The notes beneath the pieces are model-generated. The model searched no databases, was not told the DNA's origin, and was given only the letters and a program-made list of their open reading frames with translations. A DNA stretch of 64,000 bases from NCBI RefSeq assembly GCF_004102725.1, contig NZ_LHQS01000001.1:875806-939805 (forward strand), given 5' to 3'. This document shows, one piece after another, positions 26,948-37,217 of the stretch. Each line of letters begins with the position of its first letter. The first letter of the stretch is position 1. The translations under genes and the position numbers were made by a program. This stretch comes from Methanoculleus taiwanensis (GTDB taxonomy: Archaea > Halobacteriota > Methanomicrobia > Methanomicrobiales > Methanoculleaceae).

Positions 26948-27074
26948 ATTACGTACATGGTTGGGCGATGAAGGGATATTGTTTATTATTTACGCGGCCG
27001 CCGCGGCCGGGCGCTGTTCCACGAAACACAAGGTTATTATTTCCCCCGAAACCTTGATTGATCGAGATCTGTTT

Positions 27075-28730
27075 ATGCGATTTATGGAGTTTTCTCGTTA
27101 TTGCGAGCAGCTTGAGGGTATATCCGGCCGCCTTGAGATGATCGATCTCGTGAGCGGCGTTCTTCCATCGCTCACGGACGAGGAACTCCCTATATTTGTT
27201 CGTTTCATCATGGGGCGGGTCTTCGCCGACTGGAGCCCGCTGAAACTCGGTGTGGGGCCGAATCTCCTCTACGAGGCCGTAGCCAACGTTGCCGGGACAA
27301 AGAAGGAGGTTGTGCGGGAGACTATCAATACGCTCGGCGATGCCGGCCTCGCCGTCGAGCAGCTCTTCGCCACCAAAGAGCAGAAGGTTATTATCTCCCC
27401 CGAAGAGCTCGACCTCATCGAGGTCTACCGCGACCTCGAGCGGATGGCGGTCGCCGGGGGGCACCGTTCGCAGCGGGAGAAGACCCGGGTGGCGGAACGG
27501 CTCTTTGCGAACGCCCGGCCGCTCGAAGGGCGGTATCTCTCCCGTCTGATGCTGGAAGAACTCCGGATCGGGATGGGCGAGGGGAACGTCCGTGACGCTA
27601 TCGCAAAAGCCTTCGCAGTCGACGTTTCCCTCGTCGAGCACGCTCACCAGGCGATGAACGATCTTGGTGAGGTCGCTCTCCTTGCTCGGCGGGGGGCGGA
27701 TGCCCTCGCAGAGGTGAAGATCGAACTCTTCCGCCCCGTGAAGATGATGCTCGCCCAGCAGGGGACGATCACCGAGCGGATTGAGGAGTACGGGGACGTG
27801 GCGGTCGAGTACAAGTACGACGGCAGCAGGTTCCAGTTCCACAAACAGGGTGATACGTGCCGGATCTATTCCCGGAGGCTCGAGGACGTGACAGCTTCCC
27901 TCCCCGATATCGCCCGGCTGCTTATGGCCGCAACAGACCGCGACGTGATCCTCGACGGCGAGGCGATCGCGATCAAGGACGGCCGGCCGATGCCGTTCCA
28001 GTACGTCATCAGGCGATTCCGGCGAAAGCACCGGATCGACGCGATGATGGAAGAGATCATGCTCGTTCCGCGGGTCTTTGATATTCTCTACCTCGACGGC
28101 GAGACGCTGATCGATCTCCCCCTCTCCGAGCGGCGGGAGAAGCTCGAAGAGGTGCTCTCCGAACATATCGCCCCGCAGGTCAGGACGGCCGACGCCACGG
28201 CGGCCGAAGGAATCTATGCTGCGGCGCTCGATCTCGGCCATGAGGGCGTGATGGTCAAGGTGCTCGAGTCGCGTTACCTGCCCGGGATCCGGGGGAGGCA
28301 GTGGGTGAAAGTGAAACCCGGAGTCGATACGATAGACCTCGTCGTCGTCGGCGCCGAGTGGGGTGAAGGCCGCCGGGCCGGGGTCTTCGGGTCGTTCCTC
28401 CTCGCGTGCCAGGACGAGGGACGGTTCCTCACCGTCGGCAAGGTGGCGACGGGCCTTTCTGACGAGATGCTCGCCGAACTCTACGCGCTCCTGAAGGATC
28501 GTGTCATCGCCCAGTCGGGAAAAGAGGTGACGCTCGAGCCTGAGTTCGTCTTCGAGGTTGGTTACTCGGAGATCCAGACGAGCCCGAACTACAGCAGCGG
28601 ATACGCTCTCCGGTTCCCGCGGTTCGTGCGGCTCCGGGAGGATAAAGGCGCGGGCGATATCGAAACGCTCGATGCCGTCCGGGAACGCTACCGGCAGCAG
28701 CAGAACGGGGGCGGAGCCGCCCCTTCTTAA
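27075..28730 (+). CDS. lig: ATP-dependent DNA ligase
   Basis: This 551-residue archaeal ligase seals nicks through a lysine-AMP intermediate. The active-site lysine is in [13 protein letters not shown] (about residue 247), with further nucleotidyltransferase motifs [33 protein letters not shown] and RQWVKVKPG. The N-terminal helical DNA-binding domain begins [12 protein letters not shown]. The open frame extends to 26961, but family members start near MEFS; I use the ATG at 27075, and 27084 is equally possible. Its stop overlaps the convergent Nre gene by 4 bases. Confidence 0.93.
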   Translation: MRFMEFSRYCEQLEGISGRLEMIDLVSGVLPSLTDEELPIFVRFIMGRVFADWSPLKLGVGPNLLYEAVANVAGTKKEVVRETINTLGDAGLAVEQLFATKEQKVIISPEELDLIEVYRDLERMAVAGGHRSQREKTRVAERLFANARPLEGRYLSRLMLEELRIGMGEGNVRDAIAKAFAVDVSLVEHAHQAMNDLGEVALLARRGADALAEVKIELFRPVKMMLAQQGTITERIEEYGDVAVEYKYDGSRFQFHKQGDTCRIYSRRLEDVTASLPDIARLLMAATDRDVILDGEAIAIKDGRPMPFQYVIRRFRRKHRIDAMMEEIMLVPRVFDILYLDGETLIDLPLSERREKLEEVLSEHIAPQVRTADATAAEGIYAAALDLGHEGVMVKVLESRYLPGIRGRQWVKVKPGVDTIDLVVVGAEWGEGRRAGVFGSFLLACQDEGRFLTVGKVATGLSDEMLAELYALLKDRVIAQSGKEVTLEPEFVFEVGYSEIQTSPNYSSGYALRFPRFVRLREDKGAGDIETLDAVRERYRQQQNGGGAAPS

Positions 28731-29872
28731 AAGTCGAAGAGTGTTTTCTGCGTCTTCAGCTCCGGAACCAGCCTGCTCTCCGGAAGCCAGCGTGCGTTCC
28801 CGAGGAGGCGGGAGGCAGCCGCGACCGCTTCGTCGAGGGTGGCATAGGTGCCCGCCGGGTTCTTCATCGCGGCCCGCGCCGCCTCCCTGACCACCCAGGT
28901 GCCGAGAGGCGCCCAGTATTCGCTCGAGATGCTGCGGAGCACGATGACCCGTGCCGAACGCCTGATGCTCTCCAGGTACTCCGTCACCGCCAGGCGGGCC
29001 GAGTAGTAGGCGCCTGCGAGAGGCGAGTAGCCCGTCTTCTTTTGCCCCTCGCCGTCGACCGCTATCGTCTCCGTCTCTCCCGACCAGAGTGACCGGCGCC
29101 CCCAGATCTCGATCATCTCGTACTTCCAGTCCCCCGGAGCGAGGATGCAGACGATATGGTTCCCGTAGAGCGTACCGTCGAAGAGCCGGTATCCCTCGAT
29201 CGACGGGTAACGGGTAACACTCTTCTTTAGCCCGGTCGAGACCATATCGTCGACCGCCGTGATCGCCCAGCGGGTGGGAACGATGCGGCGCTTCTTCCCG
29301 AGGAGTCCCGTCGTGAGGAGTTCCGTGATGCGGTAGACGTCGATCGACGACTCGTGGAGGAGGTTGCAGGCATCCACTGCGGGAAGGTCGGTGTCGGAGG
29401 TGATCTTATCCACCGCCCGCTCGACCCGGGCGTTGTCGATGATATCCATCTTCCTGATAGCCCCGGAAAGGCCTACCGGCGCAACCGTTCCGTCGAACCT
29501 GACGTCGACCGCGACCGGCTTTGTGAATCGCACCTCGACGTCGAGGGGGCTGCTCGAGAGCGCGATCTCCTGCATGTTGTCGACGACCCGCGCAACCTCC
29601 GACGTCCCGCGGATCGTCCGGGCTCGCAGGCCGACGATATCGTCTATCGAGAGGCCGCGGTCGACCCAGACCGGGGGGGTGTCGGGATCGTTGATCAAAA
29701 GCGGCCCACCGCTGACGTTCGGGTAGCCGTAACTCCCGACGAAGACCGAGGGCGCCCCGCCCATGTAGTGGTCGGAGGGTTTCACCGCGAGCTGGGCATG
29801 GAATCGGCTGATGACCGGGCAGCGTTCAAGCCCGCAAAGTCCCTTCTTTCCCTTGCACTCAGCGCACCGCAC
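28727..29872 (-). CDS. Nre-family DNA repair protein with PCNA-binding tail
   Basis: This 381-residue protein has the N-terminal cysteine set [16 protein letters not shown], the DUF650-type core ([13 protein letters not shown]) and the DUF651-type C-terminal part. The last residues, QKTLFDF, form a PIP box, the PCNA-binding motif known for the archaeal NreA protein involved in DNA-damage response. It overlaps the upstream gene by 14 bases and the convergent ligase by 4; ligase also works on PCNA, so the placement is sensible. Confidence 0.9.
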   Translation of the reverse strand: MRCAECKGKKGLCGLERCPVISRFHAQLAVKPSDHYMGGAPSVFVGSYGYPNVSGGPLLINDPDTPPVWVDRGLSIDDIVGLRARTIRGTSEVARVVDNMQEIALSSSPLDVEVRFTKPVAVDVRFDGTVAPVGLSGAIRKMDIIDNARVERAVDKITSDTDLPAVDACNLLHESSIDVYRITELLTTGLLGKKRRIVPTRWAITAVDDMVSTGLKKSVTRYPSIEGYRLFDGTLYGNHIVCILAPGDWKYEMIEIWGRRSLWSGETETIAVDGEGQKKTGYSPLAGAYYSARLAVTEYLESIRRSARVIVLRSISSEYWAPLGTWVVREAARAAMKNPAGTYATLDEAVAAASRLLGNARWLPESRLVPELKTQKTLFDF

Positions 29873-30950
29873 CGTTTCCTCCCCGCCTGTCGACCGTTAT
29901 CCGCACCCGCCCGCCGAGATGTTCGAGTGTTCCTGCGACCCACTCCTCCCAGGATACAGGCTCCTCACCGAGTGATGCAGCGATCTCGCACCCGAGATCG
30001 TCGTCGCGTTCTCCTGCTGTCTCCACCACGACCGAGCCTGGTGCATACCCGGCCTGGATGATATCGTCGCCGTCGCCGTCGATGACGCCGAAGACGGGGA
30101 TGCCATGGTGGGCGCAGATATGCCCGCAGACGGCGGTGGTGTCGTCGCCGATACTGAGCACACCGGCGACGCCCTCCGCTATCTCGCGGTAGAGCGTATG
30201 GCCGGCGTGATCGATCACAGCGATCCGTCCCGTCTCGCGTGCCCGTCCGGCATGCCTGGGCACTGCCGACCGGACACGGCCGCTCTTGCACCAGGCGGCG
30301 GCAAGGTCGGGGACTCCTCCCCGGAGCAGTTTCTCGACGCCGTGCTGCTTGAGGTCGATCCCGGCGATCGCTTCGATGGTGCCGCTCCCGGATGCCAGCA
30401 CCACCGTCTCTGCGGTCGCCGTCCCGATAACAACCCCGTTGACGAAGACGGCCTCACCCGGAATGCACCCCCGGATGGTGCGCCCCTCTCCTTTCGTCCC
30501 GGCAGATCCGGCTGCTTCCACGATCGGAAACCCGGTCAGGTCGGCGAGGTCTCCGGCAAGCCGGCGGTCACCTTCGTTCCAGACGAAGATCGTCCGGTTT
30601 GAGCATTCGACATGGACGAGACCGCGCCCTTCCGGCAGGCGGCCTGCGACAAGCTCGCCGAATATCCGTCCGGACGCTGGTGTCTTCCCGCGGTTGACGA
30701 GGAACGCCCGCCCCTGCTCGGCGGCGAGCACGATGCTCGGCCGTGTGTCGGTGCACCGGACGGGGCGACCCGAGGCCTCTGCCGCACACCGGCCCATCAC
30801 CCCGGCGACCAGAATCCCGCGAGGCCGTACGAGATCTGCGAGCCATCCGGCGTCGCCGCTATCGAAGGCTTCCGGGCCGTGCACGACCATGACCGTGTCC
30901 GATGCCGGTGTTCCTGTGTGTTTCTGCCGGTTCATCCTGTCTATCGTCAC
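29859..30950 (-). CDS. Archaeal conserved protein, DUF2117-like
   Basis: This 363-residue protein resembles the archaeal DUF2117 family (my recollection; not verified), with VVHGPEAFDSGDAGWLADL near the start and VCGHICAHHGIPVFGVIDGD toward the end. The repeated glycine-rich strands and the aspartate-rich DGDGDD suggest a nucleotide- or metal-binding fold. Its function is unknown. It overlaps the Nre gene by 14 bases and the upstream AIM24-like gene by 4 bases, so the three are one operon. Confidence 0.75.
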   Translation of the reverse strand: MTIDRMNRQKHTGTPASDTVMVVHGPEAFDSGDAGWLADLVRPRGILVAGVMGRCAAEASGRPVRCTDTRPSIVLAAEQGRAFLVNRGKTPASGRIFGELVAGRLPEGRGLVHVECSNRTIFVWNEGDRRLAGDLADLTGFPIVEAAGSAGTKGEGRTIRGCIPGEAVFVNGVVIGTATAETVVLASGSGTIEAIAGIDLKQHGVEKLLRGGVPDLAAAWCKSGRVRSAVPRHAGRARETGRIAVIDHAGHTLYREIAEGVAGVLSIGDDTTAVCGHICAHHGIPVFGVIDGDGDDIIQAGYAPGSVVVETAGERDDDLGCEIAASLGEEPVSWEEWVAGTLEHLGGRVRITVDRRGGNGAVR

Positions 30951-31636
30951 CGTCCTGACGTGTCGGGTCTCGGGAGATAGGGCACCAGCGCGGCGGCGAG
31001 TTTCGCGAGATCCATCGACTGCAGGATAACCTTCCCCGGCCCCGTCAGCGTGGTCAGGAAAAGCCCTTCACCGCCGAAGAGGACGGTCGATACACCGCCG
31101 GCCATGGCGATGCTGTAATCGACGGTCTTCTCGAATCCCACAACGAGCCCGGTCTCCACCTTCACGACCTCGCCCGGGGCGAGGGTCATCTCGATGACGT
31201 CACCGCAGCAGTGGAGAAATGCCGACCCCGTTCCGGAGAGGCGCTGGAGGACGAATCCTTCTCCGCCGAAGAATCCCGACCGGAGCTTCTTGGTGAAGGC
31301 GATATCGAGGTCGATCCCGTGTTCCGAGCAGAGGAAGGCGTCTTTCTGGGCGAGGAACTCGCCCTCCTTCAGGGTTATCGGGAAGATCTTGCCGGGAATG
31401 TTGCCGGCGAAAGAGACGTAGCCTTCGCCGCCCTGCGGGGTGAACTCGGTCACGAAGAGGCTCTCGCCGCTGACCATGCGTTTCAGCCCCTTAAAGAGCC
31501 CGCCCTTCATGTTGGTCGTAAGCTGCATGTTCCCGCTCATATTCACCATGGCGCCTGCCTCGGCATAGATACTCTCGCCCGCCCCGAGGTGAAGCGTGAC
31601 CATCTGGAGATTATCTCCCGTTATCTCGTAGCGCAT
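30947..31636 (-). CDS. AIM24/TIGR00266-family protein
   Basis: This 229-residue beta-rich protein matches the AIM24/TIGR00266 family: VTLHLGAGESIYAEAGAMVNM, GGLFKGLKRMVSGES, and a C-terminal GGVSTVLFGGEGLFLTTLTGPG. The fold resembles the TRAP protein ring. The biochemical role in archaea is unknown. It is the first gene of the operon with the DUF2117-like and Nre genes. Confidence 0.88.
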   Translation of the reverse strand: MRYEITGDNLQMVTLHLGAGESIYAEAGAMVNMSGNMQLTTNMKGGLFKGLKRMVSGESLFVTEFTPQGGEGYVSFAGNIPGKIFPITLKEGEFLAQKDAFLCSEHGIDLDIAFTKKLRSGFFGGEGFVLQRLSGTGSAFLHCCGDVIEMTLAPGEVVKVETGLVVGFEKTVDYSIAMAGGVSTVLFGGEGLFLTTLTGPGKVILQSMDLAKLAAALVPYLPRPDTSGR

Positions 31637-31823
31637 TGTATATCCTCTGGTATCTATTCGGTATAATTGGTTCTCCCCGCCGATAATTTCGACGGCCGGG
31701 CAGGAACTGCCGGTATCCCGTTATGTGAGGTGCTGATCGCCGTTTTCCCGGAATATTTCACCCATTCAAAAAAGGCAGGTTTATAATGGCCTGAATCAAT
31801 AGCCGGCCATTCTCAACCTTTAA

Positions 31824-32141
31824 ATGGATGAACCGGAGTATACATCGCTCGTGAGAATGATCCTGCACGATCCCGTTCCGCGAAATGACCGGATAGTCGG
31901 TGCGTATATCACCGAGACCGTCGCCCGCGAGATACTCGAGAGGCAGGGGTATGCCTGCGCCGCCTGCGGGACGGCGGTTACGGCGGATGGGGCGCACTTC
32001 GATCACATCGTACCCGTTATTCTGGGAGGACAGCACACGGCCCGGAACATGCACGCGCTCTGTCTCCTCTGCCATCACCGGATGATGCTCCTCCAGCGGG
32101 ACTGGTTCGCCCGTCGGAGTGACGAAGAGCCAAAGGCATAA
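31824..32141 (+). CDS. Small HNH endonuclease
   Basis: This 105-residue protein has the HNH nuclease core with zinc-binding cysteines: YACAACGTAV, the histidine-aspartate in AHFDHIVPVILGG, asparagine in ARNMHALCLLCHHR. A TATA-like TTTATAATG at about 31779-31787 lies about 40 bases before the ATG. It stands alone between two unrelated genes, and I see no partner restriction or defence gene. Confidence 0.85.
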   Translation: MDEPEYTSLVRMILHDPVPRNDRIVGAYITETVAREILERQGYACAACGTAVTADGAHFDHIVPVILGGQHTARNMHALCLLCHHRMMLLQRDWFARRSDEEPKA

Positions 32142-32167
32142 GTATTTCGAGGCCTCACCGGTCATCG

Positions 32168-32470
32168 ATGGCATGTGACGACCTCGAAGTGCCGCAGCAG
32201 CAGTGGAACTCGACGACCATGAGCCTGCTTGACGGTGCACTATCCCTGGTGACCGACCCCTGCCGTCCCGGCGCAGCCATCTCCGGGTGCTGCCCGCCCC
32301 GGCGATCGGCGACCATGCAGTTTCTCGATTCTCTGCTTACCCCCGGAACAGTTCCGAATACCGTCGGGTCGTTCGCGGTGATGGTGCTCGTCATGCCGCG
32401 GGTGCCGGTGCCGTTCCGGCTGACCGCGACGGCGGCGGGTATGGCGTCCGGGCTGATCTTCCGGGAGTAA
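32168..32470 (+). CDS. Uncertain small ORF
   Basis: A 100-residue frame fills the 347-base gap between the HNH gene and the YgiQ-type gene. It has no family motif I recognise; its C-terminal half (SFAVMVLVMPRVPVP) is hydrophobic. No clear ribosome-binding site precedes the ATG, and an open frame of similar length lies on the opposite strand. It may be a chance ORF. Confidence 0.25.
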   Translation: MACDDLEVPQQQWNSTTMSLLDGALSLVTDPCRPGAAISGCCPPRRSATMQFLDSLLTPGTVPNTVGSFAVMVLVMPRVPVPFRLTATAAGMASGLIFRE

Positions 32471-32488
32471 CGGTTCTCAGCCGCCGCT

Positions 32489-34333
32489 CTACTGCCTTTT
32501 CTTTCTGCCTGACGATGCGGGCCCGTCCCGGTTCCGCCCGGCAAGGCAGGTCCAGCCGCTGCCGATGAGATCCTCCCGCCCGATCGACCGGAGCCCTTCG
32601 CAGACGAGACCGTAATTCTTCGGATCGCGGTACTGCAGGAGGGCGCGCTGAATCCGTTTCTCCCGTCCTTTGGGGACGTGGACGGGCTGCAGGGTGAAGG
32701 GGTCGAGCCCGGTGTGGTACATCGCGGTGGAGAGGCTCATCGGGGTCGGGGTGAAGTCCTGCACCTGCTCGGTGTAGAGGCCGGTTTCTCGAATGTACTC
32801 GGCGAGTTCCACCATATCCTGAACGCTGCATCCCGGGTGGCCCGAGATGAAGTAGGGCACGAGGTACTGCCGCTTCTGCTTTCCCGCCTGCCTGCTTTCG
32901 AACCGTTTCCGGAAGCTTTCGAAGACCTCTTTTCGCGGTTTGTGCATCAGGTCCGTCACCTTCTCCGCGACATGTTCGGGTGCGACCTTCAGGTGACCGG
33001 AGATGTGATACTCGGAGAGTTCGTCGAGGAACGTATCGTCCTCCGCCGGGAGAAGGTCGTAGCGGATCCCCGACCCGATGAAGACCCGTTTTACCCCGGG
33101 GATCTCACGGAGCCGTCGGAGCAGGTCCCGGTACCGGGCAGCGTCCGCCGCAAGCGTCGGGCACGAGGAGTCACAGCGCCGATCTATGCACGCTCCCTGC
33201 TCCTCCCAGCGGCTGCAGGCCATGCCGTACATATTGGCGGTAGGTCCGCCGACGTCCTGGATGACCCCCCGAAAGCCCCGCATCTTTGTTATCCGTTCGA
33301 CCTCGCGGACGACGGACTCGATACTCCGGCTCTGGATGATCCTGCCCTGATGGTGGGTGAGGGCGCAGAACGAGCAGGAACCGAAGCATCCCCGGTGGCT
33401 GGTCACCGACCACCGGACCGGTTCGAGTGCCGGCACGGGTTCGGCGTAGGAGGGATGGGCCTCCCGACTATACGGGAGCTCGTAGATACGGTCGAGCTCG
33501 GCGCTGGTGAGGGGGAGTGCCGGCGGGTTCTGGATGACCACAGTCTTCGGGTGCGGCTGTGCGACCGGTCGGCCGCGGACGGGATCCTGCTCCCGGTAGT
33601 GGGCGGCGAACGCCCGTGCATAGGCATACCTGTCCTCTTTGACCTCGGTGTATCCCGGCAGGACGACGAACGGGTCGTGGTCGGCCTCCCTCCACGCCCG
33701 GACTTCCGTCCGGTAGGCGGTGCCGCGGATATCGGTGAGGTCGGAGATTGCTTCTCCGGCACGGAGGCGGCGTGCTATCTCCGTGACCTGCCGCTCGCCC
33801 ATGCCGTAGACGAGGAGATCTGCGGGAGCGTCGGCGAGGATGGACTGCCGGACAGAGTCCGACCAGTAGTCGTAGTGGGCGAACCTGCGGAGGCTCGCCT
33901 CGATGCCGCCGACGACGATCGGGGTGTCCGGGAAGAGGGCGTGGAGCCGGTTTGTGTAGACGATCGTTGCCCGGTCGGGCCGCCGCGGTCTCCCGCCCGG
34001 TGAGTAGACGTCGCTCTTCCTCCGTTTCAGGTTCGGGGTGAAGTGGTTCACCATTGAGTCGACGTTCCCGGCCGAGACGGCGAAGAAGAGGCGGGGTCTC
34101 CCGAGCCTCGTAAAGTCGCTCTCCCCTGTCCAGTCGGGCTGCGCGATGATCCCGACCGAATAGCCGGCGTCTGTGAGCACTCTCCCGAGGAGCGCCGCTC
34201 CGAACGAGGGGTGATCGACGTAGGCATCTCCGGAGACGATGACGACATCGAACTCACCGACGCCGGGTGAGCCCCGCTCGTTCACCGACATGGGCAGGTG
34301 GCGCGGCTGAATGGTGCTGGAAGCGGTCGTCAC
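32489..34333 (-). CDS. YgiQ-family radical SAM protein
   Basis: This 614-residue enzyme has the family pattern of an N-terminal B12-binding-like domain (DVVIVSGDAYVDHPSFGAAL) followed by the radical-SAM motif CFGSCSFC and, in the C-terminal part, GHPGCSVQDMVELAEY and the DPFTLQPVHVPKG region. The biochemical reaction of YgiQ is not known. The start is either 34333 (overlapping the previous gene as ATGA) or the ATG at 34291. It forms an operon with the PPC-domain gene. Confidence 0.9.
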   Translation of the reverse strand: MTTASSTIQPRHLPMSVNERGSPGVGEFDVVIVSGDAYVDHPSFGAALLGRVLTDAGYSVGIIAQPDWTGESDFTRLGRPRLFFAVSAGNVDSMVNHFTPNLKRRKSDVYSPGGRPRRPDRATIVYTNRLHALFPDTPIVVGGIEASLRRFAHYDYWSDSVRQSILADAPADLLVYGMGERQVTEIARRLRAGEAISDLTDIRGTAYRTEVRAWREADHDPFVVLPGYTEVKEDRYAYARAFAAHYREQDPVRGRPVAQPHPKTVVIQNPPALPLTSAELDRIYELPYSREAHPSYAEPVPALEPVRWSVTSHRGCFGSCSFCALTHHQGRIIQSRSIESVVREVERITKMRGFRGVIQDVGGPTANMYGMACSRWEEQGACIDRRCDSSCPTLAADAARYRDLLRRLREIPGVKRVFIGSGIRYDLLPAEDDTFLDELSEYHISGHLKVAPEHVAEKVTDLMHKPRKEVFESFRKRFESRQAGKQKRQYLVPYFISGHPGCSVQDMVELAEYIRETGLYTEQVQDFTPTPMSLSTAMYHTGLDPFTLQPVHVPKGREKRIQRALLQYRDPKNYGLVCEGLRSIGREDLIGSGWTCLAGRNRDGPASSGRKKRQ

Positions 34334-34815
34334 GGCTGCTCTGCTCCGGGTTCTCCGGGCGGCTCCGGTTCGAGCGTCCGTTCGAAGACCGGCAGAGAAA
34401 CCCCGGTCTTCTCGTCAGGAAGCCTTACGGCCTGTATGCCGATGAACTCGGTGAGGATCGCCTCTACCACGAGGTATACGCCGACGGTGTTCCGGAGGCA
34501 CCCGGTCAGCGACGTTATGCCTCTCCCGGCAGCCGCATGGAGGTGGATTGAAGGCCCTTCCGTGCCCGGGTAGACGGTTCCGAACCCGAGGAGTTCCCAA
34601 CCGCCGTAGATATTCTCGTGGTGGGGCACCGGCGGGATAACCGGCTCTTTCGGCCCCGTGACGAGCTGCCCTTCCCGGAGTGCGCCGAGGAGCTGGATAG
34701 TCCCGGTCTGCACGTCCACCGCCCGGACGAAGCGCCGGAGTTCGGTGAGCAGATCCTCTCCGTCGTCGAACCGGATTGTAAAAACCCTGCCGATATGGCC
34801 CTGCGAATACTGCAT
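34330..34815 (-). CDS. PPC/DUF296-domain DNA-binding-type protein
   Basis: This 161-residue protein matches the PPC (DUF296) fold: GRVFTIRFDDGEDLLTELRR, VQTGTIQLLGALREGQLVTG, and IHLHAAAGRG...TVGVYLVVEAILTE. Such proteins are found fused to AT-hooks in plants and alone in prokaryotes, where the role is unclear. The open frame goes to 34911, but AAGGA eight bases before the ATG at 34815 sets the start. Its stop overlaps the start of the YgiQ-type gene. Confidence 0.85.
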   Translation of the reverse strand: MQYSQGHIGRVFTIRFDDGEDLLTELRRFVRAVDVQTGTIQLLGALREGQLVTGPKEPVIPPVPHHENIYGGWELLGFGTVYPGTEGPSIHLHAAAGRGITSLTGCLRNTVGVYLVVEAILTEFIGIQAVRLPDEKTGVSLPVFERTLEPEPPGEPGAEQP

Positions 34816-34955
34816 ACAAATCGTCCTTATTGCTGTTAGATGAACGCTCCGTGGTATTAATATTCGTGGCTCGCCGGAGCTCCCGGGCAGCGTACCCGGG
34901 ATCACCTTCATTACTCTCCGTGCCCATTCACCGTTTCATGTCTGCCGGAGGAGCC

Positions 34956-36134
34956 ATGCCCGGGGTGGCCAGGATCGGGGAGATCGAGTACCTGCGGGGT
35001 TTTGCTATCCTCGCAGTCGTCGCCGTCCACGTCTCCGCCTTCTTCACCGAGGTCGCCCGGTTCGATACTCTTGCGGCTGTGAACCTCGGCGTCTATATCG
35101 CCACGCACTTTGCGGTTCCGCTCTTCCTCTTCATATCCGGGTTCGTCCTCACGCTCAGGTACCAGGGCACCTACCCGCTATCCCGTTTCTACAAAAGGCG
35201 GTTCATGACGATAGGGCCGCCGTATCTCCTCTACTCCGGCGTATACATTCTTCTCCCTGCTCTCGGCGCCCTCTACCTCACCGGAACATTGCAGCTGCCC
35301 TCCGTCGACACAGCCCTGGCTGCCTTCCTGACGGGCACCGGCCACTACCATCTCTGGTTCTTTGTTCTGATCGCCCAGTTTTACCTGCTCTTCCCGCTCA
35401 TCTTCCGGGGCTATGTCGCCGTCGAGCGACCCGGGGCGGTGTTATTCCTGCTTCTTACGCTGCTCTTCGTGCAGACCCTCTGGAATGTCGGCGCACACCT
35501 TATCGGGGCGTATGCAGGAACGGTCTGGTACTCGGTGCTGATACGGATCTTCGTCTCGCACCTTTTCTGGTTCGTCCTCGGTATCGCCACCTGCCGGCAT
35601 TACGATACGTTCCTCGAGATCAGGCGCCGTCTCCCCTGGCAGGCGATGCTCGGAGTCTCTGTCTCCGTCACGGTCCTTCTCACCGCGATGTGGTCGATCG
35701 GGATCGCCGAATCCGGAAGTTTCAGCACCGTCTCACCGGCATACTTCTGTGTCTACAGGATAGCAGAACCGCTCATGTATCTGCCGATCTTTCTCGTTCT
35801 CTTCACCGCCGCGCAGCGCCTGGCTCCCTCGGCATCCCGCAGTTCGACCGCTCTTCGCAGCATCGGCGAACACTCCTACGGCATTTACCTCATCCACCCG
35901 CTCGTCATCGCGATACTGCTCGGCGTTTTCGCAGAGCTGAGCCTCGGCTACTCCTCGTGGCTCTTCTACCCGGTGCTCTTCGTTGCGACGGTTGCGATAA
36001 CCTACGGCTTTGTGCGGGCGCTCGGGGCTCTGCCCGGGAGCGGTCTTGCTCTCGGGGTGCGGCGAAGCGATCCGGCGGCGGCTGTGGGCGAAAAGAGGCG
36101 TGGCTCCGCAGGCGGTTCACCGGAGGAGCTCTGA
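34956..36134 (+). CDS. Membrane acyltransferase (acyltransferase-3 family)
   Basis: This 392-residue membrane protein with about ten helices starts with the family motif EYLRGFAILAVVAVHV, whose histidine is catalytic, and has the later GEHSYGIYLIHPLVI segment. The family transfers acyl groups to cell-surface glycans or lipids. GGAGGA four bases before the ATG at 34956 sets the start over the frame reaching 34830. The C-terminus ends in a charged, low-complexity tail. Confidence 0.88.
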   Translation: MPGVARIGEIEYLRGFAILAVVAVHVSAFFTEVARFDTLAAVNLGVYIATHFAVPLFLFISGFVLTLRYQGTYPLSRFYKRRFMTIGPPYLLYSGVYILLPALGALYLTGTLQLPSVDTALAAFLTGTGHYHLWFFVLIAQFYLLFPLIFRGYVAVERPGAVLFLLLTLLFVQTLWNVGAHLIGAYAGTVWYSVLIRIFVSHLFWFVLGIATCRHYDTFLEIRRRLPWQAMLGVSVSVTVLLTAMWSIGIAESGSFSTVSPAYFCVYRIAEPLMYLPIFLVLFTAAQRLAPSASRSSTALRSIGEHSYGIYLIHPLVIAILLGVFAELSLGYSSWLFYPVLFVATVAITYGFVRALGALPGSGLALGVRRSDPAAAVGEKRRGSAGGSPEEL

Positions 36135-36161
36135 GCCCTTCGCCCCTGTCCGGGGGGGTTT

Positions 36162-36491
36162 TTACACCGGTTGTGCCATCTGCGGTCTCACGTCCGAGAC
36201 ATTGGCCGAGTACACCCGGTACGTCGTAACCTCAGGCGGAGACGAGATGTATTCCGTAAGATCGCGGGAGGCCTCCTGGAAGAGTCCCTGCATGGAGGAC
36301 CTCGCCGCCTCTTCGTTCTCCCAGAGGCTGATGGCGGTCATGGAGTCCGGGTTCTCCTGCGGCATCAGGAAGAGGTGCCCCATAAAGCCGTCTGTTTTCT
36401 GTGCGTTCGCCTTAATCTGTTCGATTGCGTTAAAAGCGCTCTCACGCCGACCGCTCTTGAACTTCCATACTGACATTCGTGCAACTACCAT
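36162..36491 (-). CDS. Antibiotic-biosynthesis-monooxygenase-like (ABM) small protein
   Basis: This 109-residue protein has the dimeric alpha-beta barrel look of ABM-domain proteins: VVARMSVWKFKSGRRESAFN, then TDGFMGHLFLMPQENPDSMTAISLWENEE. Members include quinol monooxygenases and stress-related proteins; the reaction here is unknown. It marks the left border of the accessory island. Confidence 0.75.
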   Translation of the reverse strand: MVVARMSVWKFKSGRRESAFNAIEQIKANAQKTDGFMGHLFLMPQENPDSMTAISLWENEEAARSSMQGLFQEASRDLTEYISSPPEVTTYRVYSANVSDVRPQMAQPV

Positions 36492-36589
36492 GGTGATCGG
36501 AGGCCTCCATACGGGGCATCCGTATTATGCCTTGCGCTTCACCGAAACTGGAGGCTCAATCTATTCATCTATGATCCGTGACGGGGTGC

Positions 36590-37038
36590 AGCGTTGCTGG
36601 GTCTTTGAAGAGGCAGCCGCGCTCTATGGCATCCCGGAAGAGTGTGGAGGAAGTTATTGCAGCCGTTCCGGGAGCGCTCCAAACAGGAGGACATTCGAGA
36701 GGCGTTGAGAACATATCGGAAGGCGAATCCCGATAAACGGCTCGGCATCGCCCTCGGCAACTTCAAGTCGCACCACGCGACTTTCGTCAGGCAGTAGGCC
36801 GCTTGTAACTCCGTCTAGTGCACCTTCCCCGCCATACTCGCCGGATCTCAATCCCATCGAGCAGGTCTGGCGAGCGATCAAGCGGGAGGTCTCGGCAATG
36901 TTTGTCAGGGGCTACGAGCACATGATCGCCACGATTGCACGGGCATTTGAGCAACTGGCGGAGAAGAAAGCCTACTGGGAGAAATTGGTGAAGATGTTCT
37001 TGAGTCCAAAGTATGCTTCAAAGATGTTGAGTCAGTAA
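36590..37038 (+). pseudogene. Decayed IS630-type DDE transposase
   Basis: The 3' end, from about 36823 to 37038, encodes the classic C-terminus PPYSPDLNPIEQVWRAIKRE with the final DDE glutamate, then VKMFLSPKYASKMLSQ and a TAA. Upstream, in a different frame, a stretch reads ANPDKRLGIALGNFKSHH, corresponding to the middle aspartate region (Asp replaced by Gly), and it ends at a stop near 36800. So the gene has at least one frameshift, a stop and a lost catalytic residue. The 5' end is missing or unrecognisable. Confidence 0.8.
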
Positions 37039-37217
37039 CTATACTCTTGATAAACATCTTAAGGAAAGGTTTGAAATGTGGAAAGGATGTTAATTGATAA
37101 TTCTTCCAATTAACAGTTTTAGAATTTGAGAATTCAGGTTGTTTCCAAAATCAATAGGAGTCGAACTCTTGTCGGAACCTTGATGATGGACTGATTTGAA
37201 CATTGGGAGCAAATAAG

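Noticed and set aside
26949..28241. 430-residue minus-strand ORF opposite DNA ligase
   Set aside because: It is antisense to conserved ligase motifs and has no family features.
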